Assembly (NCBI GenBank): GCA_003331875.1 | Contig: QOQA01000010.1 | Location: forward strand, 1 to 47,218 | Origin: Cryomorphaceae bacterium | GTDB lineage: Bacteria > Bacteroidota > Bacteroidia > Flavobacteriales > Flavobacteriaceae | DNA: 47,218 bases | Reading direction: 5' to 3' | Shown here: in pieces, positions 1-8,526 of the stretch | Layout: each line of letters begins with the position of its first letter | Numbering within the stretch: the stretch's first letter is position 1 | Translations under genes and position numbers: made by a program | The notes under the pieces: generated by a model | The model's input: the letters and a program-made list of their open reading frames with translations, nothing else | Databases searched by the model: none | What the model was told of the DNA's origin: nothing

Positions 1-1272
1 ATTTTCAAAATAAATTTACTATTACTCGCATCAATGTTTTTATTTGTTGCTTGTAGTGACGATGACGACACTCCCGCAGATGTAGTTGATCCAGATCAAT
101 ACGTTCTTAGTGGTGTGTACACAAGTGATATTAGCTTAGATGCTAATAACATATGGACAATTCGTGGAAGAGTTTATGTGTCTAGTGGAGCCACAATGAC
201 AATTCCAGCTGGAACAATCCTTAAAGCTGAGGGTGGTACAGGAACAAATGCTTCTTTTCTTTGCGTTGCACAGGGAGGTAGGCTAATAGCCAATGGTACT
301 GCTTCTGCGCCAATTATAATGACATCAGTTGCTGATGATATTCAGCCTGGTCAATTGGTTGGATCCAACCTAACATTACAACAAGGTCTTTGGGGAGGTT
401 TAATTGTACTTGGTTATGCCCCAATTTCTGTAAGTGGAGGAGCTACTGCTCAAATTGAAGGCATACCTCCTTCAGATGCAAATGGCCTGTATGGCGGATC
501 TGATGCTGCAGATAACTCTGGTATTTACAACTACATTTCAGTGAGACACGGTGGAACATCAATTGGTGAAGGAAACGAAATCAATGGTGTAACATTTGGT
601 GGTGTAGGAACAGGAACACAAGTTAGCAACATTGAGGTTGTAGCTAATGTTGACGACGGTATCGAATTTTTCGGAGGAAGTGTAAATGCATCAAACTTAT
701 TAGTTTGGGCGCAGGGTGATGATGGTCTTGACATTGATCAATCATATTCAGGTACAGTTTCAAATTCGATGGTAATTCTAGGTTCTAACAGTGACCATGC
801 TTTAGAAATTGATGGACCAGAGGGTACAATGGAAGATACTTATACGCTCAACAATATTACTTTAGTTGGAGCTGATGGTGTTGTTGGAGATTACGCCGAT
901 TTCAGATCATATGCAATGGGTGCAAACAATAACATATATGCATTTAATTTCCCTGCTGGAAATGATTTTGAATTGGACTACAGAAGAGAGGTTCAGGCTC
1001 ACTTTGTGTCTGGCGAGCTAAGCTTTTCAAATATCCAAGTAGTCGTTCCCTCAGGTGATTCATTAACTGGTGGTCAAATCTTTAATGACACGACAAGAGA
1101 AGGTGGATCCGAAACTGGTACAAAAACACCAAACGCAGATTTTAATGATGGAAAAAATCCTGGTGGATCAAGCTTTGCTAGTTCTGTGGCAGCAGGTTCA
1201 CAAACAGTTGGTGCTGATGCTTCAGTATTTTCATGGACCTTGGCAGCAGCCAGAGGTGCAACGGGATTATAA
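1..1272 (+). CDS. Surface-exposed beta-helix lipoprotein (5' end outside window)
   Basis: The frame is open from base 1, so the start codon lies just upstream. The first visible residues are the hydrophobic core of a lipoprotein signal peptide ending in the lipobox FVAC, with the lipidated Cys at bases 52-54. The next residues, SDDDD, match the acidic lipoprotein export signal that sends Bacteroidetes lipoproteins to the outside of the outer membrane. The mature part (about 405 aa) is rich in Gly, Asn, Asp and Ser, with repeated short strands, as expected for a right-handed beta-helix (inference). There are no catalytic motifs I recognise. Codons are noticeably more G+C-rich than in genes later in the window, which fits high expression. 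A hairpin terminator follows. The role is unknown; a ligand-capturing partner of the downstream TonB receptor is possible but not shown. Confidence 0.75.
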   Translation: MFKINLLLLASMFLFVACSDDDDTPADVVDPDQYVLSGVYTSDISLDANNIWTIRGRVYVSSGATMTIPAGTILKAEGGTGTNASFLCVAQGGRLIANGTASAPIIMTSVADDIQPGQLVGSNLTLQQGLWGGLIVLGYAPISVSGGATAQIEGIPPSDANGLYGGSDAADNSGIYNYISVRHGGTSIGEGNEINGVTFGGVGTGTQVSNIEVVANVDDGIEFFGGSVNASNLLVWAQGDDGLDIDQSYSGTVSNSMVILGSNSDHALEIDGPEGTMEDTYTLNNITLVGADGVVGDYADFRSYAMGANNNIYAFNFPAGNDFELDYRREVQAHFVSGELSFSNIQVVVPSGDSLTGGQIFNDTTREGGSETGTKTPNADFNDGKNPGGSSFASSVAAGSQTVGADASVFSWTLAAARGATGL

Positions 1273-1313
1273 GAATATGAGTTTAGTTAAATAATTATTA
1301 TTATTAGTTGTAG

Positions 1314-1342
1314 AAAAACCCACTCATTAGAGTGGGTTTTTT
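1314..1342 (+). terminator. Rho-independent terminator after the lipoprotein gene
   Basis: A perfect 12-bp stem (1314-1325 pairing with 1330-1341) with a 4-base loop ATTA. The core is CCCACTC/GAGTGGG, flanked by A5 and a T6 run. It should end the lipoprotein transcript and reduce read-through into the TonB receptor gene. Because the arms are A- and T-flanked it could also work on the minus strand, but no minus-strand gene ends here. Confidence 0.88.
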
Positions 1343-1406
1343 GTTAACCATTTCTTAACAGGACATTGATCATGAACTTGGATATTTGTTAAAACAATAT
1401 ACTACC

Positions 1407-4199
1407 ATGAAACGTTACACAATCCTTGCATTAATTGCATTTTTTATTTCTTATTTGTCCTATTCACAAGGCGGGATTGTAAGAGGAACAATCACAGATG
1501 CTGATTTCCAAGACCCTGTTCCTTTTGCCAATATTCTTGTTAAAGAAACTGGGACGGGAACAACATCAGATTTTGATGGGAATTTTGAGATTTTTTTAGA
1601 TGAAGGAACATACACTCTTCAATTTAGTTACCTGGGTTATAAAACCATTGAAATTAGTGAAGTAGAAATTAATAGTTTAAACCCAAAAGAGGTGAATGTC
1701 ATTATGGAAGTTTTAGCGGAAGGGTTGGATGAGGTTATTGTTACTGTCAGTGCTAGAAAAAATACCGAATCCGCCGTTTTATCATTTCAAAAAAAATCTG
1801 CTAGTCTCGTGGATGGTCTTTCCTCTCAAAGAATAAAAAGTACAGGTGCATCCGATATCGCATCTGCAGTTAAATCTGTTCCTGGAGTTTCAGTACAAGG
1901 TGGGAAGTATGTTTATGTTAGAGGTTTGGGAGATCGTTATACCAAGTCTATTTTAAATGGAATTGATATTCCTGGGCTTGATCCAGATAGAAATACAGTA
2001 CAAATGGATTTATTTCCCACGAATATTTTGGATAACGTTATCGTTATAAAATCCTCTACCGCTGAAATGCCAGCTGATTTTACTGGGGGTATTGTTGACG
2101 TAGTAACAAAAGAATTTCCTACAAGTAAACAGTTGTCAATTTCCATTGGAACGGCTTACAATCCTGATATGCATTATAAAAATGATTACCTTGGATATTC
2201 TGGTGGAAGTACAGATTTCCTTGGTTTTGATGATGGGACTAGGTCTCTTCCGGTTCATCCAAAAAAGAACTATACTTTTTTAGAAGTTTTTAATCAGCCT
2301 ATTCAAACTGAAATTACCAACAAATACTCTTCCAATCTATCTGCTTTACGTCAATCGAGTTTGGGTGATTATAGTTTTTCAATCTCTGGTGGTAATCAAA
2401 AAAATGTTGGAAAAGATGGTGAAAATAAAATAGGTTATTTTGGTTCTGTTTCCTACAGGAACGAAACGGAATATTATGAAAATGCTCAAAACAATAATTA
2501 TTTCAAGCCCCCTAATTCAAGTATTTTTGAACTAGACCCTTCAAATACTCAAAACGGTGATCTAGGCATTAACAATGTTATTTTAAGTGGAATGGGTGGT
2601 GTTTCTTATAAAACTAATAATTCAAAATTAAAGTTAAATCTACTGCACATTCAAAACGGAGAATCTTCAGCGGGTAGTTTTTTTCAATCAAGATTTGATA
2701 CAGATTTTATTGATTTGAAGAAAGACAATTTAGAGTATACTGAAAGGGCAATTTCAAATCTTTTATTTTCTGGAACCCACAGCTTGGATAATGGAGATTG
2801 GAAAATTGAATGGAAGTTATCACCAACAAGATCATCGATACAAGACAAGGATGCAAGAACCACATCTTTTCAATTAACTGATGATGGAGGGTACAGAGTT
2901 CCTACTAATACGCGACCAACAAGAGTCTGGCGTGATTTAAATGAAATTAATGTTGTTTCTAAAATAGATTTTACCAATAAACAATCATTATTTGGAAACG
3001 ATGCTCTTTTTAAGTTTGGTTTATTTGGTTCTTATAAGCAAAGAGATTATGACATATATAGTACACAAATTACGGTCAACTCTGGGGTTACAGGCAACGC
3101 TGATGAATTGCTTTTTCCAGAAAATATTTGGTCACTTACTAACACAAATGGGAATCATATTGATTTGACATATAACCTTATCCAACAAGGTAAATCTTTT
3201 GATGCAAGTCAAAATAATTATGCAGGGTATAGCTCAGTTGAATTTAAAATAAGTCCGAGATTTAGATCAATTATAGGGCTCAGAGCTGAAAATTATTTTA
3301 CAATTTACACAGGTCAGGATAGCTCTGGGTTTCAAAACTTAGTTGATGAAAAAGTAATTGATAAGTTTGATGTTTTTCCTTCAGCAAATTTCATTTTTGC
3401 TATCACAGAGAACAGCAATTATAGATTATCCTATTCAAAGACAACTGCTAGACCCTCTTTTAAAGAAGCTTCTATTGCAGAAATTTTTGATCCCCTTTCA
3501 AACATAACTTTCATTGGAAATTTAAATTTAAAACCCACTTATATTGATAATATAGATTTAAGATTTGAAAATTTTGGAGAAGGAAATGAATTGTTTGCAA
3601 TAAGTGCCTTTTATAAAGTATTTAAAGACCCTATTGAACTTAGTTATTATGAGCAGGCTCGGGAAACATTTCAACCAAGAAATCTAGGTGAAGCCAAAGT
3701 CTATGGGCTTGAAATTGAATTTAGAAAAAATTTGAACAATTTTTTTAATGCGAATATTAATGCTTCATTGATTGAATCCAAACAAACTTATGGGCAAGTT
3801 GAAACGAACTTAAGAACACTTGCACTTAGAGATGGTGAAATGCTTACAGGTTCAAGACAACTTCAGGGTCAATCACCATATTTGATTAACGCTAGTTTAG
3901 ATTTCAACAATCAAAATGGAACAAGAGCCGGCCTGTACTTTAACATGCAAGGTAAAACTTTGGAAGTCGTGGGTGCTGGTTATAATCCTGATATTTATAC
4001 TCATCCATTTGAAAGTTTGAACTTCACTTTTTCAAAAAGTTTTGGTCAAGAGAGTAAAAAATCCATTAATTTAAAAGTTGAAAATATACTGGGCAGCAAA
4101 AGAGAGAGTTATGCAGAGTCATTCAGATCAATTGATCAAATTTATACATTTAGAGACCCAGGAGTCAAATTTTCATTGGGCTACTCTATTAACCTGTAA
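1407..4199 (+). CDS. TonB-dependent outer-membrane receptor, possibly phosphate-linked
   Basis: A 930-aa outer-membrane active transporter. The ATG at 1407 is preferred over the in-frame TTG at 1386 because it begins directly with a signal peptide (residues 1-21, cleavage near YSQ). Residues about 22-100 form a carboxypeptidase-regulatory-like beta-sandwich, typical of Bacteroidetes receptors. About 120-235 is the plug, with the signatures SVPGVSVQGGKYVYVRGLGD and FTGGIVDVVTKE. The rest is a beta-barrel ending in an aromatic-rich strand (FSLGYSINL). The substrate cannot be read from the sequence. Only 23 bases separate it from the PiT phosphate transporter on the same strand, so phosphate or a phosphorylated compound is the reasonable inference. 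The terminator upstream means it needs its own promoter within about 65 bases or depends on read-through. Confidence 0.85.
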   Translation: MKRYTILALIAFFISYLSYSQGGIVRGTITDADFQDPVPFANILVKETGTGTTSDFDGNFEIFLDEGTYTLQFSYLGYKTIEISEVEINSLNPKEVNVIMEVLAEGLDEVIVTVSARKNTESAVLSFQKKSASLVDGLSSQRIKSTGASDIASAVKSVPGVSVQGGKYVYVRGLGDRYTKSILNGIDIPGLDPDRNTVQMDLFPTNILDNVIVIKSSTAEMPADFTGGIVDVVTKEFPTSKQLSISIGTAYNPDMHYKNDYLGYSGGSTDFLGFDDGTRSLPVHPKKNYTFLEVFNQPIQTEITNKYSSNLSALRQSSLGDYSFSISGGNQKNVGKDGENKIGYFGSVSYRNETEYYENAQNNNYFKPPNSSIFELDPSNTQNGDLGINNVILSGMGGVSYKTNNSKLKLNLLHIQNGESSAGSFFQSRFDTDFIDLKKDNLEYTERAISNLLFSGTHSLDNGDWKIEWKLSPTRSSIQDKDARTTSFQLTDDGGYRVPTNTRPTRVWRDLNEINVVSKIDFTNKQSLFGNDALFKFGLFGSYKQRDYDIYSTQITVNSGVTGNADELLFPENIWSLTNTNGNHIDLTYNLIQQGKSFDASQNNYAGYSSVEFKISPRFRSIIGLRAENYFTIYTGQDSSGFQNLVDEKVIDKFDVFPSANFIFAITENSNYRLSYSKTTARPSFKEASIAEIFDPLSNITFIGNLNLKPTYIDNIDLRFENFGEGNELFAISAFYKVFKDPIELSYYEQARETFQPRNLGEAKVYGLEIEFRKNLNNFFNANINASLIESKQTYGQVETNLRTLALRDGEMLTGSRQLQGQSPYLINASLDFNNQNGTRAGLYFNMQGKTLEVVGAGYNPDIYTHPFESLNFTFSKSFGQESKKSINLKVENILGSKRESYAESFRSIDQIYTFRDPGVKFSLGYSINL

Positions 4200-4222
4200 T
4201 TATTTTTAACTTAGTTCTTTTA

Positions 4223-6499
4223 ATGTCAGATTTTTACTTAATTCTTGTCGTAATATTAGGTCTTCTCGCGGTTGCCGACTTAATGGTTGGTGTCAGTAAC
4301 GATGCTGTGAATTTTTTAAACTCAGCAATTGGGTCAAAAGTTGTGTCATTCAAAACACTCATGGTAATTGCATCATTAGGCGTTGCTTTTGGAGCAATAT
4401 CATCAAGTGGGATGATGGAAGTTGCAAGGAAAGGAATTTTTAATCCCGAAATGTTCGTTTTTTCGGAGATCATGATGATTTTTATGGCAGTAATGATTAC
4501 TGACATATTATTATTGGATGTTTTTAATTCTTATGGACTTCCTACTTCCACAACAGTCTCAATAGTTTTTGAATTGCTTGGTGCTGCTGTTGTTATTTCA
4601 TTAATCAAAATATCAGCTTTGGATTTAAGCTTTGTAGAACTAAGTGATTATATCAATACATCAAAAGCAACTCAAATTATTTTTGGAATTTTCTTATCTG
4701 TAATCGTTGCTTTTTCAATAGGTGCACTAATACAATTTATTTCAAGAATTATTTTATCGTTCAAATTTGAGGAAAAAGCAAAATGGATGGGTTCTCTGTT
4801 TGGTGGAATTGCGTTGACATCCATATTTTATTTTATTGTTATCAAAGGTCTTAAAGGTACACCATACTCTGATAATCAATATGATATTTTAGGTGGCTTA
4901 TCCATCTCTAACTTCATCGACTTAAATCTGACCATGATTGTTTTGCTATCGCTGCTAATTCTAACGTTGCTATCTTATCTGTTCAACTCTGTTTTTAAAT
5001 TAAATATTTATACACTTATTATTTGTGTTGGAACCTTTGCGCTTGCATTGGCATTTGCAGGAAATGATCTAGTAAATTTCATAGGTGTCCCTATAGCTGG
5101 TTATGAGTCCTTCTTGGCTTGGTCTGCAAGCGGAGTCTCAGCTGAGAGTTTTACAATGGAAATTTTGAGTGAAAAAGTTTCTGCTCCAACATTTATATTA
5201 TTAGGTGCAGGAATAATCATGGTACTTACTTTATGGACCTCATCAAAAGCAAAATCTGTAATTAAAACATCTATTGATCTTTCAAGACAAGAAGAAACAA
5301 TTGAAAGATTTGAACCAAATTTTCTTTCAAGGTTTTTTGTTAGAGCTGGATCATCATTAGTGGAAAATTTTTCAAAAATTACACCCAAACCAATACTTGA
5401 TTTTGTAGATAGTCAATACATAAAACCTAAAGTCAATACACTAATATTGAGAAAAGACAGACCAGCTTTTGATAAGATAAGAGCTTCAGTGAATTTAGTA
5501 GTCGCTGCAATTTTAATTTCAATTGCAACATCATATAAACTTCCACTTTCTACAACATATGTAACATTCATGGTGGCAATGGGAACTTCCCTTGCAGATA
5601 AAGCATGGGGAAGTGAGAGTGCTGTTTACAGGGTTGCAGGTGTTATAAATGTTATCGGTGGATGGTTAATGACAGCTCTAATCGCCTTCACTGCTTCTGG
5701 AATAATCGTATCCATACTCTACTACTTTGAAGAAATTGGACTAATCGTGTTGGTAATTTTAGTGGGTTACGTCTTAACTAAGAATTATTTTTTACATAAA
5801 GAAAGAAGAATAAAGGAAGTAGAGGAAGAAGAGCTTGAAATGATTGAAAGCAAATCTATCAAAGGAGTAATCTTTGAAAGCTCAAAAAATATCACAAAAT
5901 TTTCAAAAAGGGTAAATAAAATATTTTACAAAATATTTGAGGGTCTAGCTTCAAAAGATATTTCAACACTCAAAGACAATCAGTCAACAGTATCAAAACT
6001 AGACAAAGATGTTGACCTGATTGCAAACAATGTATTCTATTTTATTAAAAATTTAGATGAAGCGTCTAAAGAATCAGCATCTGATTTTCATATGAAAATT
6101 CTAGGTGGTCTAGAAAATATCACCTTATCTATGCAAACTATTTCTAAAGCCATTTATAAACACTTTAACAATAATCACAGAGGACTTACCTTCAATCAGT
6201 TGAGGGAAATAAAAGAATTGGAAGATGATATGAATGATTTTTTTAGACAAATAATTCAAATATTTGAAAATCAAAATTATGAGGAAATTAAAACTGTTTT
6301 CTCAGTAAAAGAATCTGTTATAAGATCACTGGAAAATAAAATTAAATCTCAAGTATCACGAACCAAAGACAAAGATTCAGGTCCAAGAAATACGCGATTA
6401 TATTTTGAATTTTTAAATAAGACCAAAAGCATAGTAAGTGAATACTTAAAAATTTTGGAATTATACTCAGACAAATACGACAAAAAAATAAAGGAATAG
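4223..6499 (+). CDS. PiT-family inorganic phosphate transporter with C-terminal PhoU-like domain
   Basis: A 758-aa inner-membrane phosphate:cation symporter. The two inverted halves of the PHO4/PiT fold each carry the signature loop: GVSNDAVNFLNSAIGS at about residues 23-38 and FAGNDLVNFIGVPIAG at about 279-294. There are many membrane segments up to about residue 530. The remaining 220 or so residues are cytoplasmic, charged and helical, starting with a Glu-rich linker, and look like a PhoU-type helical bundle. This fused architecture is known in Bacteroidetes and is longer than the roughly 500-aa E. coli PitA. The fusion suggests the transporter carries its own regulatory domain; no pst/phoU operon is visible here. 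It sits between a TonB receptor and an arsenate reductase. Confidence 0.92.
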   Translation: MSDFYLILVVILGLLAVADLMVGVSNDAVNFLNSAIGSKVVSFKTLMVIASLGVAFGAISSSGMMEVARKGIFNPEMFVFSEIMMIFMAVMITDILLLDVFNSYGLPTSTTVSIVFELLGAAVVISLIKISALDLSFVELSDYINTSKATQIIFGIFLSVIVAFSIGALIQFISRIILSFKFEEKAKWMGSLFGGIALTSIFYFIVIKGLKGTPYSDNQYDILGGLSISNFIDLNLTMIVLLSLLILTLLSYLFNSVFKLNIYTLIICVGTFALALAFAGNDLVNFIGVPIAGYESFLAWSASGVSAESFTMEILSEKVSAPTFILLGAGIIMVLTLWTSSKAKSVIKTSIDLSRQEETIERFEPNFLSRFFVRAGSSLVENFSKITPKPILDFVDSQYIKPKVNTLILRKDRPAFDKIRASVNLVVAAILISIATSYKLPLSTTYVTFMVAMGTSLADKAWGSESAVYRVAGVINVIGGWLMTALIAFTASGIIVSILYYFEEIGLIVLVILVGYVLTKNYFLHKERRIKEVEEEELEMIESKSIKGVIFESSKNITKFSKRVNKIFYKIFEGLASKDISTLKDNQSTVSKLDKDVDLIANNVFYFIKNLDEASKESASDFHMKILGGLENITLSMQTISKAIYKHFNNNHRGLTFNQLREIKELEDDMNDFFRQIIQIFENQNYEEIKTVFSVKESVIRSLENKIKSQVSRTKDKDSGPRNTRLYFEFLNKTKSIVSEYLKILELYSDKYDKKIKE

Positions 6500-6517
6500 T
6501 AATTCTAGAATCAAACT

Positions 6518-6931
6518 GTGAAAAAAGTATTGGTGTTATGTACTGGCAATTCTTGCAGAAGTCAAATGGCAGAGGGATACTTAAAGGTGTTTCTAAATGG
6601 GAAGGCAGAGGTTCATAGTGCGGGTGTAGAAAACCATACGATTAATGAGAACGCAATAAAGATTATGAAAGATGATGGTGTTGATATTTCCCAAAATGAA
6701 AGCAATCATGTATCGGAGTTTGATCAAATTGATTTTGATTTTATTATCACGGTTTGTGATCATGCACACGAAACATGTCCTAATTTTTTTTCAAATAAGG
6801 CTGTAAGAATTCATAAAAATTTCTTTGATCCATCAACAATAAAAGACAAAGAGAAATTAATTTTTGAGTTTGAAAAGTGCAGAAATGAAATTAAAAAATT
6901 CTGCCAAGAATTTAGCTTAGAATATTTTTAA
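6518..6931 (+). CDS. arsC: Arsenate reductase, thioredoxin-coupled (LMW phosphatase fold)
   Basis: A 137-aa cytoplasmic enzyme reducing arsenate to arsenite. The start is GTG at 6518, 18 bases after the PiT stop. The phosphate-binding loop CTGNSCRS begins at Cys8. Two more cysteines, Cys80 and Cys87 in CDHAHETCP, match the redox relay of S. aureus-type ArsC (Cys10-Cys82-Cys89), and Asp104 in FFDPS fits the general-acid Asp. This triad separates it from plain low-molecular-weight tyrosine phosphatases, which lack the Cys relay. PiT carriers also admit arsenate, so placing the reductase directly behind one makes functional sense. No arsenite exporter or ArsR is visible nearby; the gene stands alone for resistance. 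Confidence 0.87.
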   Translation: MKKVLVLCTGNSCRSQMAEGYLKVFLNGKAEVHSAGVENHTINENAIKIMKDDGVDISQNESNHVSEFDQIDFDFIITVCDHAHETCPNFFSNKAVRIHKNFFDPSTIKDKEKLIFEFEKCRNEIKKFCQEFSLEYF

Positions 6932-7108
6932 AATACTTTAAAAAAGAATTTTATTTTTTTTGGATAAAGCCAATACTTATAAAAATTAATTTTCGGTGCG
7001 AAAAAAAATGTATATTTCATTTGATTAATAAACTATTAGGATTTTAATCTTTTTACAGATCATATATCATTGCTTTTTAAGTGAATTACTTTGTACATTA
7101 CATTGATT

Positions 7109-7139
7109 TTTGTTTTAAAAATTAATGTTGAAAACTTTG
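7109..7139 (+). promoter_or_regulatory. Candidate promoter of nrdBA
   Basis: TTTG at 7109-7112, a 19-base spacer, then AAACTTTG at 7132-7139. This resembles the Bacteroidetes primary-sigma consensus TTTG-N19..21-TAnnTTTG with one mismatch in the -7 element. Transcription would begin near 7145, leaving a leader of about 100 bases before the nrdB ATG at 7249. The match is in AT-rich DNA and could arise by chance. Confidence 0.35.
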
Positions 7140-7146
7140 TTGAAAA
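7126..7146 (+). promoter_or_regulatory. Tandem DnaA-box-like repeats TGTTGAAAA
   Basis: The 9-mer TGTTGAAAA occurs at 7126-7134 and again at 7138-7146, 12 bases apart start to start, with a weaker echo (AGTTGTATG) just after. On the minus strand each reads TTTTCAACA, 7 of 9 identical to the DnaA box TTATCCACA. The pair straddles the candidate -7 element. In E. coli, DnaA binds boxes in the nrdAB promoter, so control of ribonucleotide reductase by DnaA is a possible reading. A different regulator is equally possible; I see no clear NrdR box. Confidence 0.3.
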
Positions 7147-7248
7147 AGTTGTATGACCACCTTTTGAAGCAGATAAAATAAGTTAGAACTTCACTTGTGG
7201 TAAAAGTTTAGAATTTACCAAATTACCTTTTAAATTATTATTATATAC

Positions 7249-8523
7249 ATGGAGATAGAATATATTATCAAAAGAGACTTCAGCACCAAACCTTTCAGTT
7301 TGGATAAGATCACAGGAGCTATTCATAAGGCTATGAATGCTGTTGGAAATGGTAGTAAAGAAAACGCGCAAGATGTTGCTCTGTCAGTTTATCAATCACT
7401 AATTAGTCGAAAAAATAATGACTTGACATATGTTCCAACAATTGAAGAGGTTCAAGATATTGTGGAGACGCAATTAATGGAAAGCAAGTTTAAGGAAGTT
7501 GCAAAAGCATACATACTATACAGAAACAAGCGAAGTCAGCAAAGAGAATCTGATATATTTGAAAAAAGAATCAATCTAAAACCATACGAATATCCACACT
7601 TGTATGAATATGTCCCAGCAATTAGACATTCATATTGGATTCACTCAGAATTTAATTTCACCAGTGACATACAAGACTTTAAAATCCAGCTGACGGATTC
7701 AGAACGAAGCGCGATTAAAAATACAATGCTTGCAATCTCGCAAATAGAGGTTGCTGTCAAATCATTCTGGGGTGATATTTATCACAGAATTCCAAAGCCT
7801 GAGATTGGATCTGTTGGGTCAACTTTCGCTGAGAGTGAAGTTCGCCATGCGGATGCCTACTCCCACTTACTAGAAATACTCGGACTGAATTCAGAGTTTA
7901 AAGAGCTTAAGAAAAAGCCTGCTATTATGAAAAGAGTGCGATACCTAGAAACAGCACTCAAAAACTCAAAGAGTGATGACAATAGAGAGTATGCAGAGTC
8001 AATTCTACTGTTTTCATTGTTCATTGAACATGTTTCCTTATTCTCTCAGTTTCTGATTATAATGGCGTTCAACAAACACAAAAATATGCTAAAAGGAATT
8101 TCCAATGTGGTTGAAGCAACTTCAAAAGAGGAGCAAATTCATGGAGACTTTGGTATTGATTTAATTAAGATTTTACAAAAAGAAAATCCAGAGTGGTTTA
8201 CAAAAAACTATCATAAAAGCATTCAGAAAATGTGCAAAGAGGCTTTTGAAGCTGAGAGCGAGGTTGTTGATTGGATTTTTGAGAACGGTGAACTGGATTT
8301 TTTGCCAAAGGCAGTAGTCAACGAATTTTTGAAAAATAGATTTAACAATTCCTTAGAAAGCATTGGTGTTGATAAAATATTTGACGTTGACCAGAGTTTG
8401 GTTTCAGAAACCGAATGGTTTGATGATGAGATCATTGGAACGAAACACGGTGACTTCTTTGTAAAAAGATCTATTAACTATAGTAAGAAAACTCAAAGCA
8501 TAACAAGCGACGACCTATTTTAA
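7249..8523 (+). CDS. nrdB: Class I ribonucleotide reductase radical subunit with N-terminal ATP-cone
   Basis: A 424-aa beta subunit that makes the radical for NrdA. Residues about 5-99 are an ATP-cone (start IIKRDFSTKPF, end YILYRNKRSQQR), a domain normally found on the catalytic subunit. The ferritin-like core follows. Likely metal ligands are Glu167, Glu197 and His200 (ESEVRHADAY), Glu260 (FIEHVSLF), and Glu295 and His298 (EEQIH). Tyr204, seven residues after Glu197, aligns with the E. coli radical Tyr122. The arrangement matches Leeuwenhoekiella blandensis NrdB, whose ATP-cone switches activity through dATP-induced tetramers and which has evidence for a manganese centre; applying that here is inference. 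The gene ends 3 bases before nrdA. Confidence 0.94.
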   Translation: MEIEYIIKRDFSTKPFSLDKITGAIHKAMNAVGNGSKENAQDVALSVYQSLISRKNNDLTYVPTIEEVQDIVETQLMESKFKEVAKAYILYRNKRSQQRESDIFEKRINLKPYEYPHLYEYVPAIRHSYWIHSEFNFTSDIQDFKIQLTDSERSAIKNTMLAISQIEVAVKSFWGDIYHRIPKPEIGSVGSTFAESEVRHADAYSHLLEILGLNSEFKELKKKPAIMKRVRYLETALKNSKSDDNREYAESILLFSLFIEHVSLFSQFLIIMAFNKHKNMLKGISNVVEATSKEEQIHGDFGIDLIKILQKENPEWFTKNYHKSIQKMCKEAFEAESEVVDWIFENGELDFLPKAVVNEFLKNRFNNSLESIGVDKIFDVDQSLVSETEWFDDEIIGTKHGDFFVKRSINYSKKTQSITSDDLF

Positions 8524-8526
8524 AAC

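Larger units (their letters stand above)
6932..7248. other. 317-base AT-rich intergenic region upstream of nrdBA
   Basis: No open frame here looks real. The region has no clear hairpin terminator for arsC. Its right half holds a candidate Bacteroidetes-type promoter and two TGTTGAAAA repeats, described separately. It is the longest non-coding stretch in the window, while other gaps are usually under 110 bases, so it probably carries the main regulation of the ribonucleotide reductase genes. Confidence 0.7.

Noticed and set aside
1070-1294. Second frame at the 3' end of the lipoprotein gene
   Set aside because: It overlaps the beta-helix reading frame, has no signal or domain, and runs toward the terminator.
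1386-1406. TTG 1386 as start of the TonB receptor
   Set aside because: The ATG at 1407 starts a normal signal peptide directly; the extra seven residues have no family support.
6518-6931. Reading arsC as a protein tyrosine phosphatase
   Set aside because: Two extra cysteines in CDHAHETCP form the ArsC redox relay, which plain phosphatases lack.
7086-7093. Alternative -7 promoter element TTACTTTG upstream of nrdB
   Set aside because: No TTTG occurs 17-23 bases upstream; the 7109-7139 candidate has the better spacing.
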